Below are positions 10,329 to 20,918 of a stretch of DNA of 64,000 nucleotides, one piece after another; the first letter of the stretch is position 1, and each line of letters starts with the position of its first letter. The translations under genes and the position numbers were made by a program. Source of the stretch: Hofstenia miamia. Its lineage: Eukaryota; Xenacoelomorpha; Acoela. The stretch is taken from the NCBI GenBank assembly GCA_004352715.1, contig SCFE01000089.1, positions 105,707 through 169,706 on the forward strand. Direction: 5' to 3'. Under the pieces are notes generated by a model. The model was given only the letters and a program-made list of their open reading frames with translations, searched no databases and was not told the origin of the DNA.

Positions 10329-11176
10329 CTAATTTTAACGGTATTCATATAAAACAAGTTGAGTCCTTTAAATACCTTGGAATTTTTTTCGACTCATATT
10401 TAAATTTTGAAAAGCAACTTAATCATTTTATTAAAAAAATGGTCATATCGATTGAAGCAATGAATTTAATCTCTCAAAAACTTCCAACTAAGGCAAAAAT
10501 TCAATTAATTCATACTCTAGTATTAAGTCATTTCAACTATGCGAATATACTTAACATAGATATAAACATAATATTCCTAAGAAAATTTCAGGTACAACTA
10601 AATTGGGCTATCAAAGTAGCAGTTAATAATCAGCTTTAATAAGAATAATGAATGAAGAAGAATCTAAAACTTATTTCTACATCCACAATGCTATATCTAC
10701 ATAAATGTCCTAGAGACATTCTTTAAAATAATTAATAGTACTTTCCCATATAACAAAACTGACTTTCTTTTCGAAAAAAATAATTAATAAACAAAGCAAA
10801 AAAACGCATATAATTGAACGAATTAAGTATAAGAAGCGAATAATGAAAAACTTTTCTAAACACAGCTATAAATATATATAATGAATTACCAAAATACATC
10901 AAACAAATAAATACTTTAAAAAACTTTAAGATTGATATTAAAAAATACTGTTGCACCTTAAATATAAACAAACTGAAATGGCGTGGTTATAAATTTTACT
11001 ATCCTGATTACTCTATTAATAGAAACTAACATCGCTATAATCCAAGTAAACTGTCATTCTTATTTGTAAATATTTTTTTGTTTTGTTTTATTTTATTTGT
11101 ATTTCTTTTCTTGACGCTTTATCAGTATTTTTGTTGTTCAAAAAATTTCTGAATATAGACATTTCTTCTTCTTCTT
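10329..11176 (+). mobile_element. LINE copy A, 3' portion
   Basis: The translation resumes the diverged copy A: SNFNGIHIKQVESFKYLGIFF continues where 4296 stopped. Then come SHFNYANI (about 10530) and the C-terminal signature KWRGYKFYYPDYSINRN with stop at about 11029, aligning with the C-terminus of copy C (WLGFKFYNNDYTITRH). The tail is a run of TTC units (about 11162-11179), unlike the CTTAT tail of B and C, so A belongs to a related but distinct family. Confidence 0.75.
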
Positions 11177-11826
11177 CTTCTCTGCAGTTTATGCAGTGTT
11201 GAACACTGCTATTACTAATAGATTTTAGTTCATCAAAATGAGAATTTAATAAAAAAGCATTGCGAAACTATCAACATAATAATATACTTTATTTTAAGCT
11301 TACAATACAGTAAACTACACTACAAACTACAAAACTAAAAAATAGTAATATCAGGGTTACCAAAATACATCAAACAAATAAATACTTTAAAAAACTTTAA
11401 GATTGATATTAAAAAATACTGTTGCACCTTAAATATAAACAAACTGAAATGGCGTGGTTATAAATTTTACTATCCTGATTACTCTATTAATAGAAACTAA
11501 CATCGCTATAATCCAAGTAAACTGTCATTCTTATTTGTAAATATTTTTTTGTTTTGTTTTATTTTATTTGTATTTCTTTTCTTGACGCTTTATCAGTATT
11601 TTTGTTGTTCAAAAAATTTCTGAATATAGACATTTCTTCTTCTTCTTCTTCTCTGCAGTTTATGCAGTGTTGAACACTGCTATTACTAATAGATTTTAGT
11701 TCATCAAAATGAGAATTTAATAAAAAAGCATTGCGAAACTATCAACATAATAATATACTTTATTTTAAGCTTACAATACAGTAAACTACACTACAAACTA
11801 CAAAACTAAAAAATAGTAATATCAGG
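10886..11826. repeat. 470-bp perfect tandem duplication
   Basis: The segment 10886-11356 (starting TTACCAAAATACATCAAAC) is repeated at 11357-11826 without a visible difference. Each unit holds the C-terminal end, 3' UTR and TTC tail of LINE copy A plus about 180 bases of flank. The join is seamless. It is either a very recent duplication or an assembly artefact. Confidence 0.9.
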
Positions 11827-13000
11827 AGATATAAAGTTCATAAAAAATTGTCTTTGATTAGAATAATTTCGGCGGATTTTTTTTAGTTTTGATGTACCGT
11901 ATTCAGAAATGGGCCACAAGCGGAGTAACACTTTTGTTGATCTTTTGCATATCCGAAAGTCTATTATTATATTTAACAATTTGTTGTCTATTGCCAATGA
12001 AACTATCAAGCCAATTAATTATGTACGGATTTAAATGTGTTATATTGTTTAACTTTTCAAATAAAACGTAGTGATTGACATTTTCAAAGCTTTCTTGATA
12101 TCAAGGCTGGTTAATCTTACATAATCATAATTTTCATTTTTATACAACTGAATTCTGTTTTGTAATTTGTTGTTGTTCCATTTGTTCGGAATCCATGCTA
12201 ATTTATATGTAAAAGACTATTGTAGATATCTTTGATGTGAACATTAAATACGAGTTTTTCAAAAGTTCTTCACAACTTTGAAGTAATGCTAATTGGTCTT
12301 AAGTTAAGCATTTTAGGCGGTTATGATTTTGGAATTTGTATTATAGCAGTTTTCCAAATTCTTGGGAATTTAGTAGTTCTTAGCGATTCCTCAAACATAT
12401 AATGAAATATTGGTGTAATTATATACGAACATTTTTTAATAAACCAAAAACCAAGGCTACCTCAACAGGTAGCCTTGAATAAACCAATATGAGATTCCGA
12501 CCCTATACTGTCGATGTTTTTTTGACGTTTTTCAATGCATGATATACTTGATGCATTGTTGGGGATGGAATCTTTTCACTATCTATACTAGTTCTAGGTT
12601 GTTTCTAATTTAAATCATTTAATGTATTAGTAACCACGTTGTTGATTTCATTTGCATAAAATTCTTTATTCATCCTTGATAGTGTATTGCGTCCCATAAA
12701 TTGATTTACAGAAGCCCACCATTTTTTGGATTTTTCCTTGAAATACTTCTTTTAATTTTTCTATTAATTCTTTCAAATAATTCATTGGCTCTACGAAATT
12801 GTTTTTTTCGTATTAATTTCTATTTTTTCTCAATAAATATTTAATTTTTGGAGTCATGCAAATAGGATCCTTATTCATCATTTTAACGTTAATGATTGGA
12901 CATGCTCTATCAATGCAATTCTTCATTGTCTGACAATATCGTATCGTATAATTTCCTTAAATTCTTCAAAATGGATATTATTGATTAAACAGTTTAGTTT
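11827..13000 (-). mobile_element. Minus-strand LINE remnant (copy E), endonuclease linker to reverse transcriptase
   Basis: Reading the reverse complement from high to low coordinates gives, in shifting frames: KKWWASVNQFMGRNT (about 12700), SPTMHQVYHALKNVKK (about 12550), YWFI then KKCSYIITPIFHYMFEE, KFPRIWKTAIIQIP (about 12350), LRPISITSKL (about 12300) and motif A SLDIKKAFENVNHYVLFEKL (about 12060-12110). The RT then breaks off after FIGNRQQIVKYNNRLSD. Stops and frameshifts abound. The sequence differs from copies A-C and represents another LINE family. It is interrupted by the hairpin at 12438-12486. Confidence 0.75.
12438..12486. mobile_element. 31-bp hairpin insertion with 9-bp target-site duplication
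   Basis: AATAAACCA occurs at 12438-12446 and 12478-12486, enclosing 31 bases whose last 26 form a perfect hairpin: stem CAAGGCTACC (452-461), loop TCAACA, stem GGTAGCCTTG (468-477). The insertion interrupts the minus-strand RT reading exactly within WFI|KKC. The 9-bp duplication translates as a second Trp-Phe-Ile, so the uninterrupted ancestral site can be inferred. A 9-bp duplication is typical of Mutator-like elements. This may be a minimal MITE or the residue of an internal deletion. Confidence 0.75.
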
Positions 13001-13479
13001 TTTAATATATACTGTTAGATAATATTACCACAATAGATCTTTCGTTTCCTATCAGATGTTTTGTCGGAAACTTAATTTGGTTTGCCATCAATTTTGCTTT
13101 GCATTGAGAAAAGAATCGTGCTGCTGTTTTCTAAAACAATAGTTAAAGTTGGCTTGTGAATTGCGGTCAATATCAATATCATAGCATTTGTTTAATAGTA
13201 TATTGAAAAATTAAGATCAAGTAATTACAAATATAGTGACATTAATATTAAATTGATAAATTTGAGTCGATAGGCAAACATTTTAAAAGCGATACTTTTT
13301 GTTTATGTGAGCCGACCATCTAAAATCAGAAGTGAAAATTAATAAATAAGACGTTACTAACATCTATTATGCAAACTGGTTGCGGTTTTTGATAACGATT
13401 TCGTCTTGTAAATCACAGAAGTTGAGTCTTGTCGGTGCTAAGGGATGCTATATTTTTTGATGAACAGGCATTTAAATAA

Positions 13480-13790
13480 ATGTGTGGGTGTGTGCAAGAA
13501 ACAATTTGAAGCAACATTTGTGTAATCAGCAAAATCAATAGGAATCGTATCAATACAAGAGTCCCGTAAATCGTTAATAAATATTAAAAAAAATTATGAC
13601 CTGAATGACTCCATTGGTAACTTCAATGTATTCAGAATAGATGTTGTCAAGAACAACCCACTGAGAATTCCCGCTAAGATAAGAGGCAATTAAAGACAAA
13701 ATATCGCCTGCAATTCCAAAATCAAAGCAGTTTTTGAACAAGAATAAAATCCAAACAGATAGAAAATATGGCCTCATTTGATCCAATTTT
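13480..13790 (-). mobile_element. Minus-strand reverse-transcriptase fragment (another LINE)
   Basis: The reverse complement reads FGIAGDILSLIASYLSGNSQ, WVVLDNIYSEYIEVTNGVIQ and, after a frameshift, FNIYINDL...IDFADYTNVASNC. These match the RT order 'LGI.G..L.WI.SYLS.R.Q.V..N..YS....V..GVPQG', then 'YINDL', then 'YADDT'. The catalytic box has become FADYT (second Asp lost), so the fragment is dead. It appears to be a different family from copies A-C. Confidence 0.7.
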
Positions 13791-15380
13791 TCGTAAGGGT
13801 TTTAAATAAGTGGTATTTTATATTCTCGGATGCGTCGATATTTCAATATTGGGTTTTGTAAGCTGAATAATGCTCATAGAGTTAGTAATTTTATTGATAA
13901 CACTAGTATGAATTGGGTCGTAGGCCAGCGCAATTCGACCTTTGTGACCTTGGCTGACATATCTGGTGTGGTAGTTGTGCACTTTGGCCGTCTCTGATGT
14001 TACTGGGATACATTCTGTTTTTTGACAAACAAAATTGAGTTGCAATCTATTGTTCAAAATGTAACAATTTTTTATACATATTACATAAATAATTCTCAAA
14101 ATCCCATGTAATTCTTTCTATATGCAACAGTGGCATATAGTTAAAAAATTATGTAATGTTAAAAATGAAAGTTTGTACATATATAAATATACACAGTCGG
14201 CATAATAGAATTTCACATTGCTGAAAAAAAGAGAACTATTTCCAACTTTTTGATGAGCTTTTTTTATAATTAAAATCTCTGACATTTCACATGTTTTAAT
14301 TTTTAACGCTTTTGCGATAATATTCTTAGTTAGTTTTACAGATATTTCGTTTAGAAACGTAATCAATTCTATTTTTTAACGAATTGCTGCGGGTTTATGG
14401 TCCGATTTTAATTAATTATATACTTTATTATAAATAAAAGCGTCGTTTGCTTGTTAATACGCATTTTAACTGCAATTGCTTAAACTTTTAATTGTCATGT
14501 GTTTTATACTGTGAACTTCACCTCGTTTTATAAGTGACTTGTGTATTAATCATTATTTGAGATACTACCGTATAAAATTGATAAGTGCAAATACACATTG
14601 CGTATGTTTCCTACAGCATTCCCATCCCAATGTGAAGTAAAGACAAATATAATCAATGTTCATTGCACTGTGGTTGAAATCCCTATATGAACTTTATCAT
14701 TATTTGTTAGTGCATTTTATATTGTCTTTATAAATAAATTTATTATTTAAAAATGTTCGTTTTCTCTGTATGGCGAGAGTATGCGTCTGTGAAAGCATGC
14801 ATTTATTTTTCTCAATATATATATACATAGATATATTTCATGATTTTTATTTGAAAATGTTCAATTGCTTTGGTTAAGATTTTATAAGTATATTTCATAT
14901 CACAGGTCTTTAAGTGATTTGATATGAATGATTGATTTTTTGTTCTTTTATTCACATTAATCCGTTCCTTCAGATCTTTCCAATGTATATTGCACCACAG
15001 TTGCAATTAATTTGATACATTACTTTGGAAAAGCTTTCAATCGTATTTTCCGTTTTTAATCTAATAAGTTTAAGAAATTAGTTGGTTCTAAGAATAAAAT
15101 TTATTTTAATATTTTTCTGTAACTTACTTCATTGTAGACCTCGACATTCAAAGTTAAAAATTTTATTGCATAAACGATAACTTTTTTGTTATTAATTTCT
15201 TTGGATATTTATTACATTTACTAGTGTCAGTTTAAGGAAATTTCGTTTAGCAGCACCAATTTATCTATAGGATTCAAATGAAATAAGCTAAGATTTGATA
15301 TATTCCTATTGTCATTTTTGAAGAAATATATACAATGTTAGTAGACTAATATTTAATTTGCCTACATAATACAAAAATAA
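13791..15380. other. AT-rich intergenic DNA, no convincing gene
   Basis: A minus-strand open stretch at 13818-14099 includes the coding-looking run KVHNYHTRYVSQGHKGRIAL and may be more LINE debris, but I cannot place it. The rest shows no coding or repeat structure that I can support. Confidence 0.3.
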
Positions 15381-15742
15381 TAGTGCTAGGCGATTTAAAA
15401 AAATGCATTTGATTTCGGTTTCTTTAAACATCAATACCGCGGTTTCGGTTTCAGATTTTTTGCTTACTGCTACTGGTATAAGTCAAAAGTTATAAAATAG
15501 AAAAATTAGTTTCTAAAGTATATTTTAATAAAATTAAATTATTAATCAGATAAAACAAAATTCAACTTGACAAGCATCTTGGTGTTGCTCCAAGAATACT
15601 ACGTCATTTTTTGAAAATAACATTATAGGGGACTGCCTTTGCTCTATACCGAAAAGTCTGTTTAAATCTTTTTTCTCGGTTTGGCTTCGGTTTGTGGGAA
15701 AACCGCGATTTCCGTTTTTTTCGCTAAATCACCGAGCCCTAC
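15381..15742. mobile_element. Possible hAT-like MITE
   Basis: The left end TAGTGCTAGGCGATTTA (381-397) and the reverse complement of the right end, TAGGGCTCGGTGATTTA (726-742), are similar. The interior has poly-T and CGGTTT-rich arms in inverted arrangement. The flanks AAAAATAA and GAAATAAA are only a weak 8-bp match. The overall form fits a decayed hAT MITE. Confidence 0.4.
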
Positions 15743-16195
15743 GAAATAAAAAATATGTTATTAAAAATGCTAGCTTTTAACCCTTATTGGTACGGTGATT
15801 TATATATTCTTATTTAGTACGCGTGTAACATTTTGTTACAATAAAGCAAAATTCAGAGAATGAGGTCTATATAAAAATTTCAAAGAAATACAGTGTAAAC
15901 AAAGTTACCAAAATAAATAAAATTGTTGTTTAAGTAATTTCTAGTGTTGTGGGCTTATGATATTTGAGCACTTATTGCACAAGGTTGGATATAATTTTGG
16001 TCTTGGATTAACCAGGACCGAAAGTTAATCCGGAGATTCATCCTGAGGCAAAGCCCAATTCTACGACTTAGCCCAATGCTAGTCCAAAGACCAAAGGCTG
16101 TCTGTTCAGCATATATTTATATATATATATATATATATACCCTGGCTGCATTCACTTTATAAACCCCAAGAGACTGAGGATATGCTATATAAAAG

Positions 16196-16431
16196 CCTAT
16201 TTATATATAGAATATTAATAATTATTTTGTTAATAAAAAATCTTTAAGACAAGGTGAAGTGTGTCAATAATGTCAATAATGCAANNNNNNNNNNNNNNNN
16301 NNNNNNNNNNNNNNNNNNNNNNNNNNNNNNNNNNNNNNNNNNNNNCCTATTTATATGTATGAAATTAATAATTATTTTGTTAATAAAAATCTTTAAGACA
16401 AGGTGAAGTGAATGTCAATAATGTCATATAT
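16196..16431. repeat. Direct repeat flanking an assembly gap
   Basis: About 86 bases (starting CCTATTTATATRTA and including AAATCTTTAAGACAAGGTGAAG) occur at 16196-16284 and again at 16346-16431, one on each side of the N run 16285-16345. This is a diverged tandem repeat or a gap-edge overlap artefact. Confidence 0.75.
16285..16345. other. Assembly gap (61 N)
   Basis: A run of N between two copies of an 86-base repeat. Confidence 0.98.
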
Positions 16432-17179
16432 ATAAAGAGAGCGAGAGACCAAAAGAAATGTCTATCATGTAGCGCCACTTTGCCATTAATTTTGTTTGAT
16501 GGTCCTAATTTTTCAAGACTCAGCAAGCCGCTCATCTATTGTGAGAGCATCCGATGGTGAATAAAAAGCTAATATATTCATTGAAAAACTGCCAAGCTGA
16601 TCAAATGCTACTAATTTTTTCACTTTGGAGACTCTCTTGGTGGTTCAGTAATTATGAAATCTTATGGACTGTAAAACAAATTTGGACCTGTGAAAACCCA
16701 TAAGAGCGTAGGAGCAACTTTAATATAGTGTTAATGACATACGTTTTCTTCATCTGATGAATAAATATAATTTATTAAAAAATCGTCCATATCAGTGCTA
16801 ATTGAATATTCTTCAATAGAAGCAGAATGTGTTTCATTGTCACTTATTGCCACTTCATTGTTGCTATATATTTTCATATTTATATATTAGATGCTAAGGG
16901 CTTAAACATATGAGAAGCATGTAAAAATGCTTTATACTTTGGCATATTACTAGTATATAATATTGTAACAAAATGTTACACCCGTACGTTAAAGGAATAC
17001 TTAGTAATTCTGATTGGAAATGAGAGGAATGCAATTGAAAACATGTCATGAAAGAAGATAATTAAGTATTGTAAATATATATTGAAGGAATAGATAGTTT
17101 TCGTATTGTGCACAAATGAGAAGCCGAAGTGTATCGTTTTGCAACAAAATGTACGCCCGTACCAATGCTAGCTTTTAAT

Positions 17180-20100
17180 TAACAATTGTCAAGTATTCAT
17201 ACGAGTTGCAGTAATAAGTCAAATATATAATTTGAGGTCCATTGGACCTAATATGCTCCAGAGGAATAATCAATCATATAATTAGCAAATAAGTTTCGTA
17301 ATTAAATGTAAACTAGTAATCTTATTTAGAGTGAATAGGGTTATGGTGGAATAGACAAGAACTAATTTCGAGCCAAGAGGGTATAAAATGAATTATCATG
17401 GAATTTATTTGGAATGCTTGAAAATAATGAACATGCCTCTTTTAATAATTTATGCACAAAATTTCCAGAACGTACTGCAAGAGCGCATGTAAGGGATTAT
17501 AATGATAATATAGTTTCCACAATTAATGTAGATAACTTTTAAATTGCTTTTACTAGAGTTAATGCGATTAAATTTATTGCAATTGAGATTTTAATATTCA
17601 ATTTGGAAGTATTGAGAAATTATTATCATCTTCCTCGAATATTCTCTTAAAGTAAATAATGAGTTCATATAGCTGTCAATTATGTTTTGAATTTTTTTAA
17701 TTGCTACAATTGCACTCTAGTATTTTGATATGCATTTAAGAACAATTTAAATTTCATGTTTTCAACAAAATTAACGGAAATAATAAATTTGAAAAAAATT
17801 AATACCAACATAAATTAACAAATCATTTCATTTAAAATTGCAGGAAGCTACTTACAATTAAATTCCTTTATCTGCTTGAATTAATATTGATCTTTGTGTT
17901 GCACCTAAATGGCATAATTTTGTCAAAATAAATTCATTTAGTAATACTATTTTGTGTATGGTATTGTTGCATATGGTGGAAAATTTCCAGTCTTTATACA
18001 TTTTGAAATTGATATATTTAGGTATTCCGTGATTGATTTAAAAAGTTTGTGTTTTCAAAATAATTTGACAGGAGAGATTTCAATCATGGTGAAGTGAAGG
18101 ACCAAAAGGGTCGTGAAGCTCTTCGAAATTTTATGAACATTCATTGTGGTTGAAAATGCATTTAAGCACCATATTTTTTAACTTTTTAACATTTACAGAA
18201 TTTTTTTATTGCTCATAAGTTATTTTAATGTATGTCTTATTAGTTGTCACTGTTTTTGGGTTGGTGGAGAGATAATTGCTACATTAATGCAAATGTGTTA
18301 TCTACTACAAATTTATTAGGTAACACAAATCAAATTTCCTGAAAACGATATCATTTACATTGAATTTTGATTCGGAAAGCTGAGAAATTCAGATTCAAGT
18401 AACACATCGTTTTAGCCATAGCGAGCAAGAAAACTCTACATTCCACTATAGTCAGCTCATTTTTTAAATTTCGGTCTCGCTCAAAGATGTTGGGGAGCTA
18501 TTTAGACATAAATAAGCAGTATCAACCTGAATTAAAAATATTTTCTGATATTCGAGGTACGATTTTTGTCAGTTATTATGAAGTGAACTTGGATCAAATC
18601 TATGACAATGGATCAATCTACAAAATATATAATTCCAGAAGTGGCTTTCAATTTCTAGCGCTAATGCAAAACCTCAATTGCAAAGAACAAGTAAATATCT
18701 AAAATATGATTTTTTACAGATTTTTGTTCCACAAAAGAGCCTAGTATTGCATTCGATATGAGCGCTAAAGTAACTATCCTTAGATTTATAAGTTCTTTTT
18801 AAGATTTGCATAAATATCAAACTTCATCACTAAGTAAATTTTTTTTGATACGATCTAGAATAAATATTAAAAAATTACAGATTTGATGGACCCTTAACAG
18901 ACAGATGCATGAGACAAGCATTATCCGTCTACTTAAAGAATTAATCTGAAATTTACATTCAAAATAATATAATTTTTCCACATGCAAAAATCCCGAGCTT
19001 ATCATTAATTTAATATTAACTTTGAAAAGTACAAAATATGTGCTGGTGTCCGTGTATGTGTAATTAAAATATTACTAAGTTAATGGGAATTTGTGTGAAC
19101 AACAAAGGTAATCATGTTGAAAATGTTAAGATGTTCTAAACTATGGATTGCAAATTTATTTAAATTCAGCTTTTGTCCCAATTTATTTAGAGAATATATA
19201 TTTGAACTTATAGTTACAAATTAATTTTGACAATTCTTACCAGCAGACCTAACATTTGCACATAGTTCGAGTACATGTGCACACCGTTAATGTATTGAAA
19301 TCGACAAAGATGAGCACTGCACTCTTGTAGCTTCCAACTTAAGGATGAAAATACGAGTTAAATTGAATAAACATGGCTACAAATTGAATAAATTTCATTG
19401 AGATTAGTAAATACATCAAAGGTGAAAGTGTACTTAAGTTTAATTGTCTGTTAAACTTAAAATCGACCTTATTTTTCAAATTTATATTAAAAAATTTCTT
19501 ATCTAGAGTTATATAATTCACAATATCGAATGTTTTAAAACTATTAGTGTCTAAAAAGTTTTATGAATTATCTTGGAAATATGTCATATTTGATTTGCAT
19601 ATTCCTTTAGCATTTTGCATTGTCCTGACCATGCTAGAAGTAGTTTTCAGTCAATGTTGAGATTTAATTAAGAAATAATTGCAATAAATTTAAATGGTTA
19701 CTGATGGTAATGGATGAAATTGAGGCTGCTTTTTATTCTCTTAAATTTTATTAAAACATTTCTTGATATATCATTGCACAATAAATAAATATATATTATA
19801 TTTTATTAATAGTTTGTTCACGTAAGTATGAGCTGAAACCCGCAAATACTCGACTCTTACATGCATATTAATATTTCAGTTTTTAAACATGTTTTCGTAA
19901 CATTGAGACTTAAGTTTACAGGTCAAATATTTAATCAAAATAAATTAAATTGAAGATTTCACATTCATTTTTCACAATTCTTTCGTGACGAGTGCACAAA
20001 TTCTTACAAAAGTAGTAAAAATAAAGAATCATCTATAAACAATTCTGAAATTTGAAATTTACAAAAATAATTCTCAAACAAAATTCTTCATTACGAATTT

Positions 20101-20729
20101 GATGATATGATATCATAACAGAGGTGGAACTAGAATTGCACAATGTAAATCTCAATAGACTTAGGTGAGAGCCTATTTATGTATTAGAAAAGCATTGAAT
20201 TATAAAGGTGTGCCTTGGATGAACTGTCTTCAACTGTACCTCTAAAAATATTAATATTGTTATACAGCTAAAGGCACTGTGAAATTCGACAAAGTGTAAA
20301 CGTTAAGTATAAACGTGATTGAAATTATCTTTATTATTAAAAATGGATATTTGTAAAAAAACAGAGAAAGCATGGACAACAATAAAACATTTGAGAGGTA
20401 CAGCCCTGAGAACCTTCATTTTAGTTATTTAAAAACAGTGATTCCACCCCGTATTCCATAGCAATTGAAAAAAGCACAGTTCTCAGTGAGTGGAAAAGGG
20501 AAGAGATTGCGTCAAGCAAAACAATAGCTGCGGAGTAGACTTCCGCAAAATAGAATAGGCAATGATTGGAAGCCCAAAATGTCAAAATGCCGATGTGCCG
20601 AAACGATAGATAGCAAGTGTTTTAAAAAAGTCTTTGACGTCTGATATTAGAAGGTGGGAAAGTCTTTTAGATCATGTTGCGTCAAACAAACGGCAGATAT
20701 TGACGATTAGGAGCAGGCACTCGATAACT
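17180..20729. other. 3' flank of the SK gene; no gene seen
   Basis: AT-rich DNA with only short random frames. Reading on the minus strand after the SK stop, AATAAA hexamers occur at the stop itself (20729-20734 region) and at 20330-20335. The second is a plausible polyadenylation signal about 400 bases downstream. The 20480-20720 part is less AT-rich and would be 3' UTR. Confidence 0.35.
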
Positions 20730-20918
20730 TTATTGGCCTACTACAGACCCCGCATCTATTTCGTTTGAACGGCGAAGAGCTTCAACGATTTGATTGGGTA
20801 GTGAAGTTAGCTGCTGATTAATGTTATCCAATCGCTCTTCGAGTTTTTCAATTCGGTTTTCAAGTACTTCCTGGTTAGAGTTTAAGCCATCATAAATTTC
20901 TGAGATTGTATCTTGCGT
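20730..20918 (-). CDS. SK: SK channel last coding exon: C-terminal coiled coil
   Basis: The acceptor TTTAG (reverse complement of 919-923) is followed by 62 codons and TAA. The exon begins TQDTISEIYDGL, which aligns with the post-calmodulin-binding segment of vertebrate SK (AKTQN...ISDLNE). It continues as heptad-like NRIEKLEERLDNINQQL and LPNQIVEALRRSNE, ending DAGSVVGQ. In known SK channels this region forms the distal coiled coil that helps tetramer assembly. The exon joins the 23795-23864 exon in phase 0 (MAK|TQD). The last coding bases GGCCAATAAAG contain AATAAA overlapping the stop. Confidence 0.9.
   Translation of the reverse strand, partial: TQDTISEIYDGLNSNQEVLENRIEKLEERLDNINQQLTSLPNQIVEALRRSNEIDAGSVVGQ

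Larger units (their letters stand above)
15781..16988 (-). mobile_element. Degenerate piggyBac-like element
   Basis: TTAA lies immediately outside both proposed ends (15777-15780 and 16989-16992). The subterminal sequence GTGTAACATTTTGTTACAAT near 15824-15843 is exactly mirrored at about 16969-16988. The reverse complement of 16510-16720 reads, with stops, IRFHNY, KVKKLVAFDQLGSF and YSPSDALTIDERL. These resemble the piggyBac transposase stretch '...KLa.fr..fe.f......y.Pg..lTiDEqL'. A further half-copy of the terminal sequence occurs at 17135-17165. The ends are uncertain by a few bases; the family call rests on the DEqL-type motif and TTAA. Confidence 0.5.
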
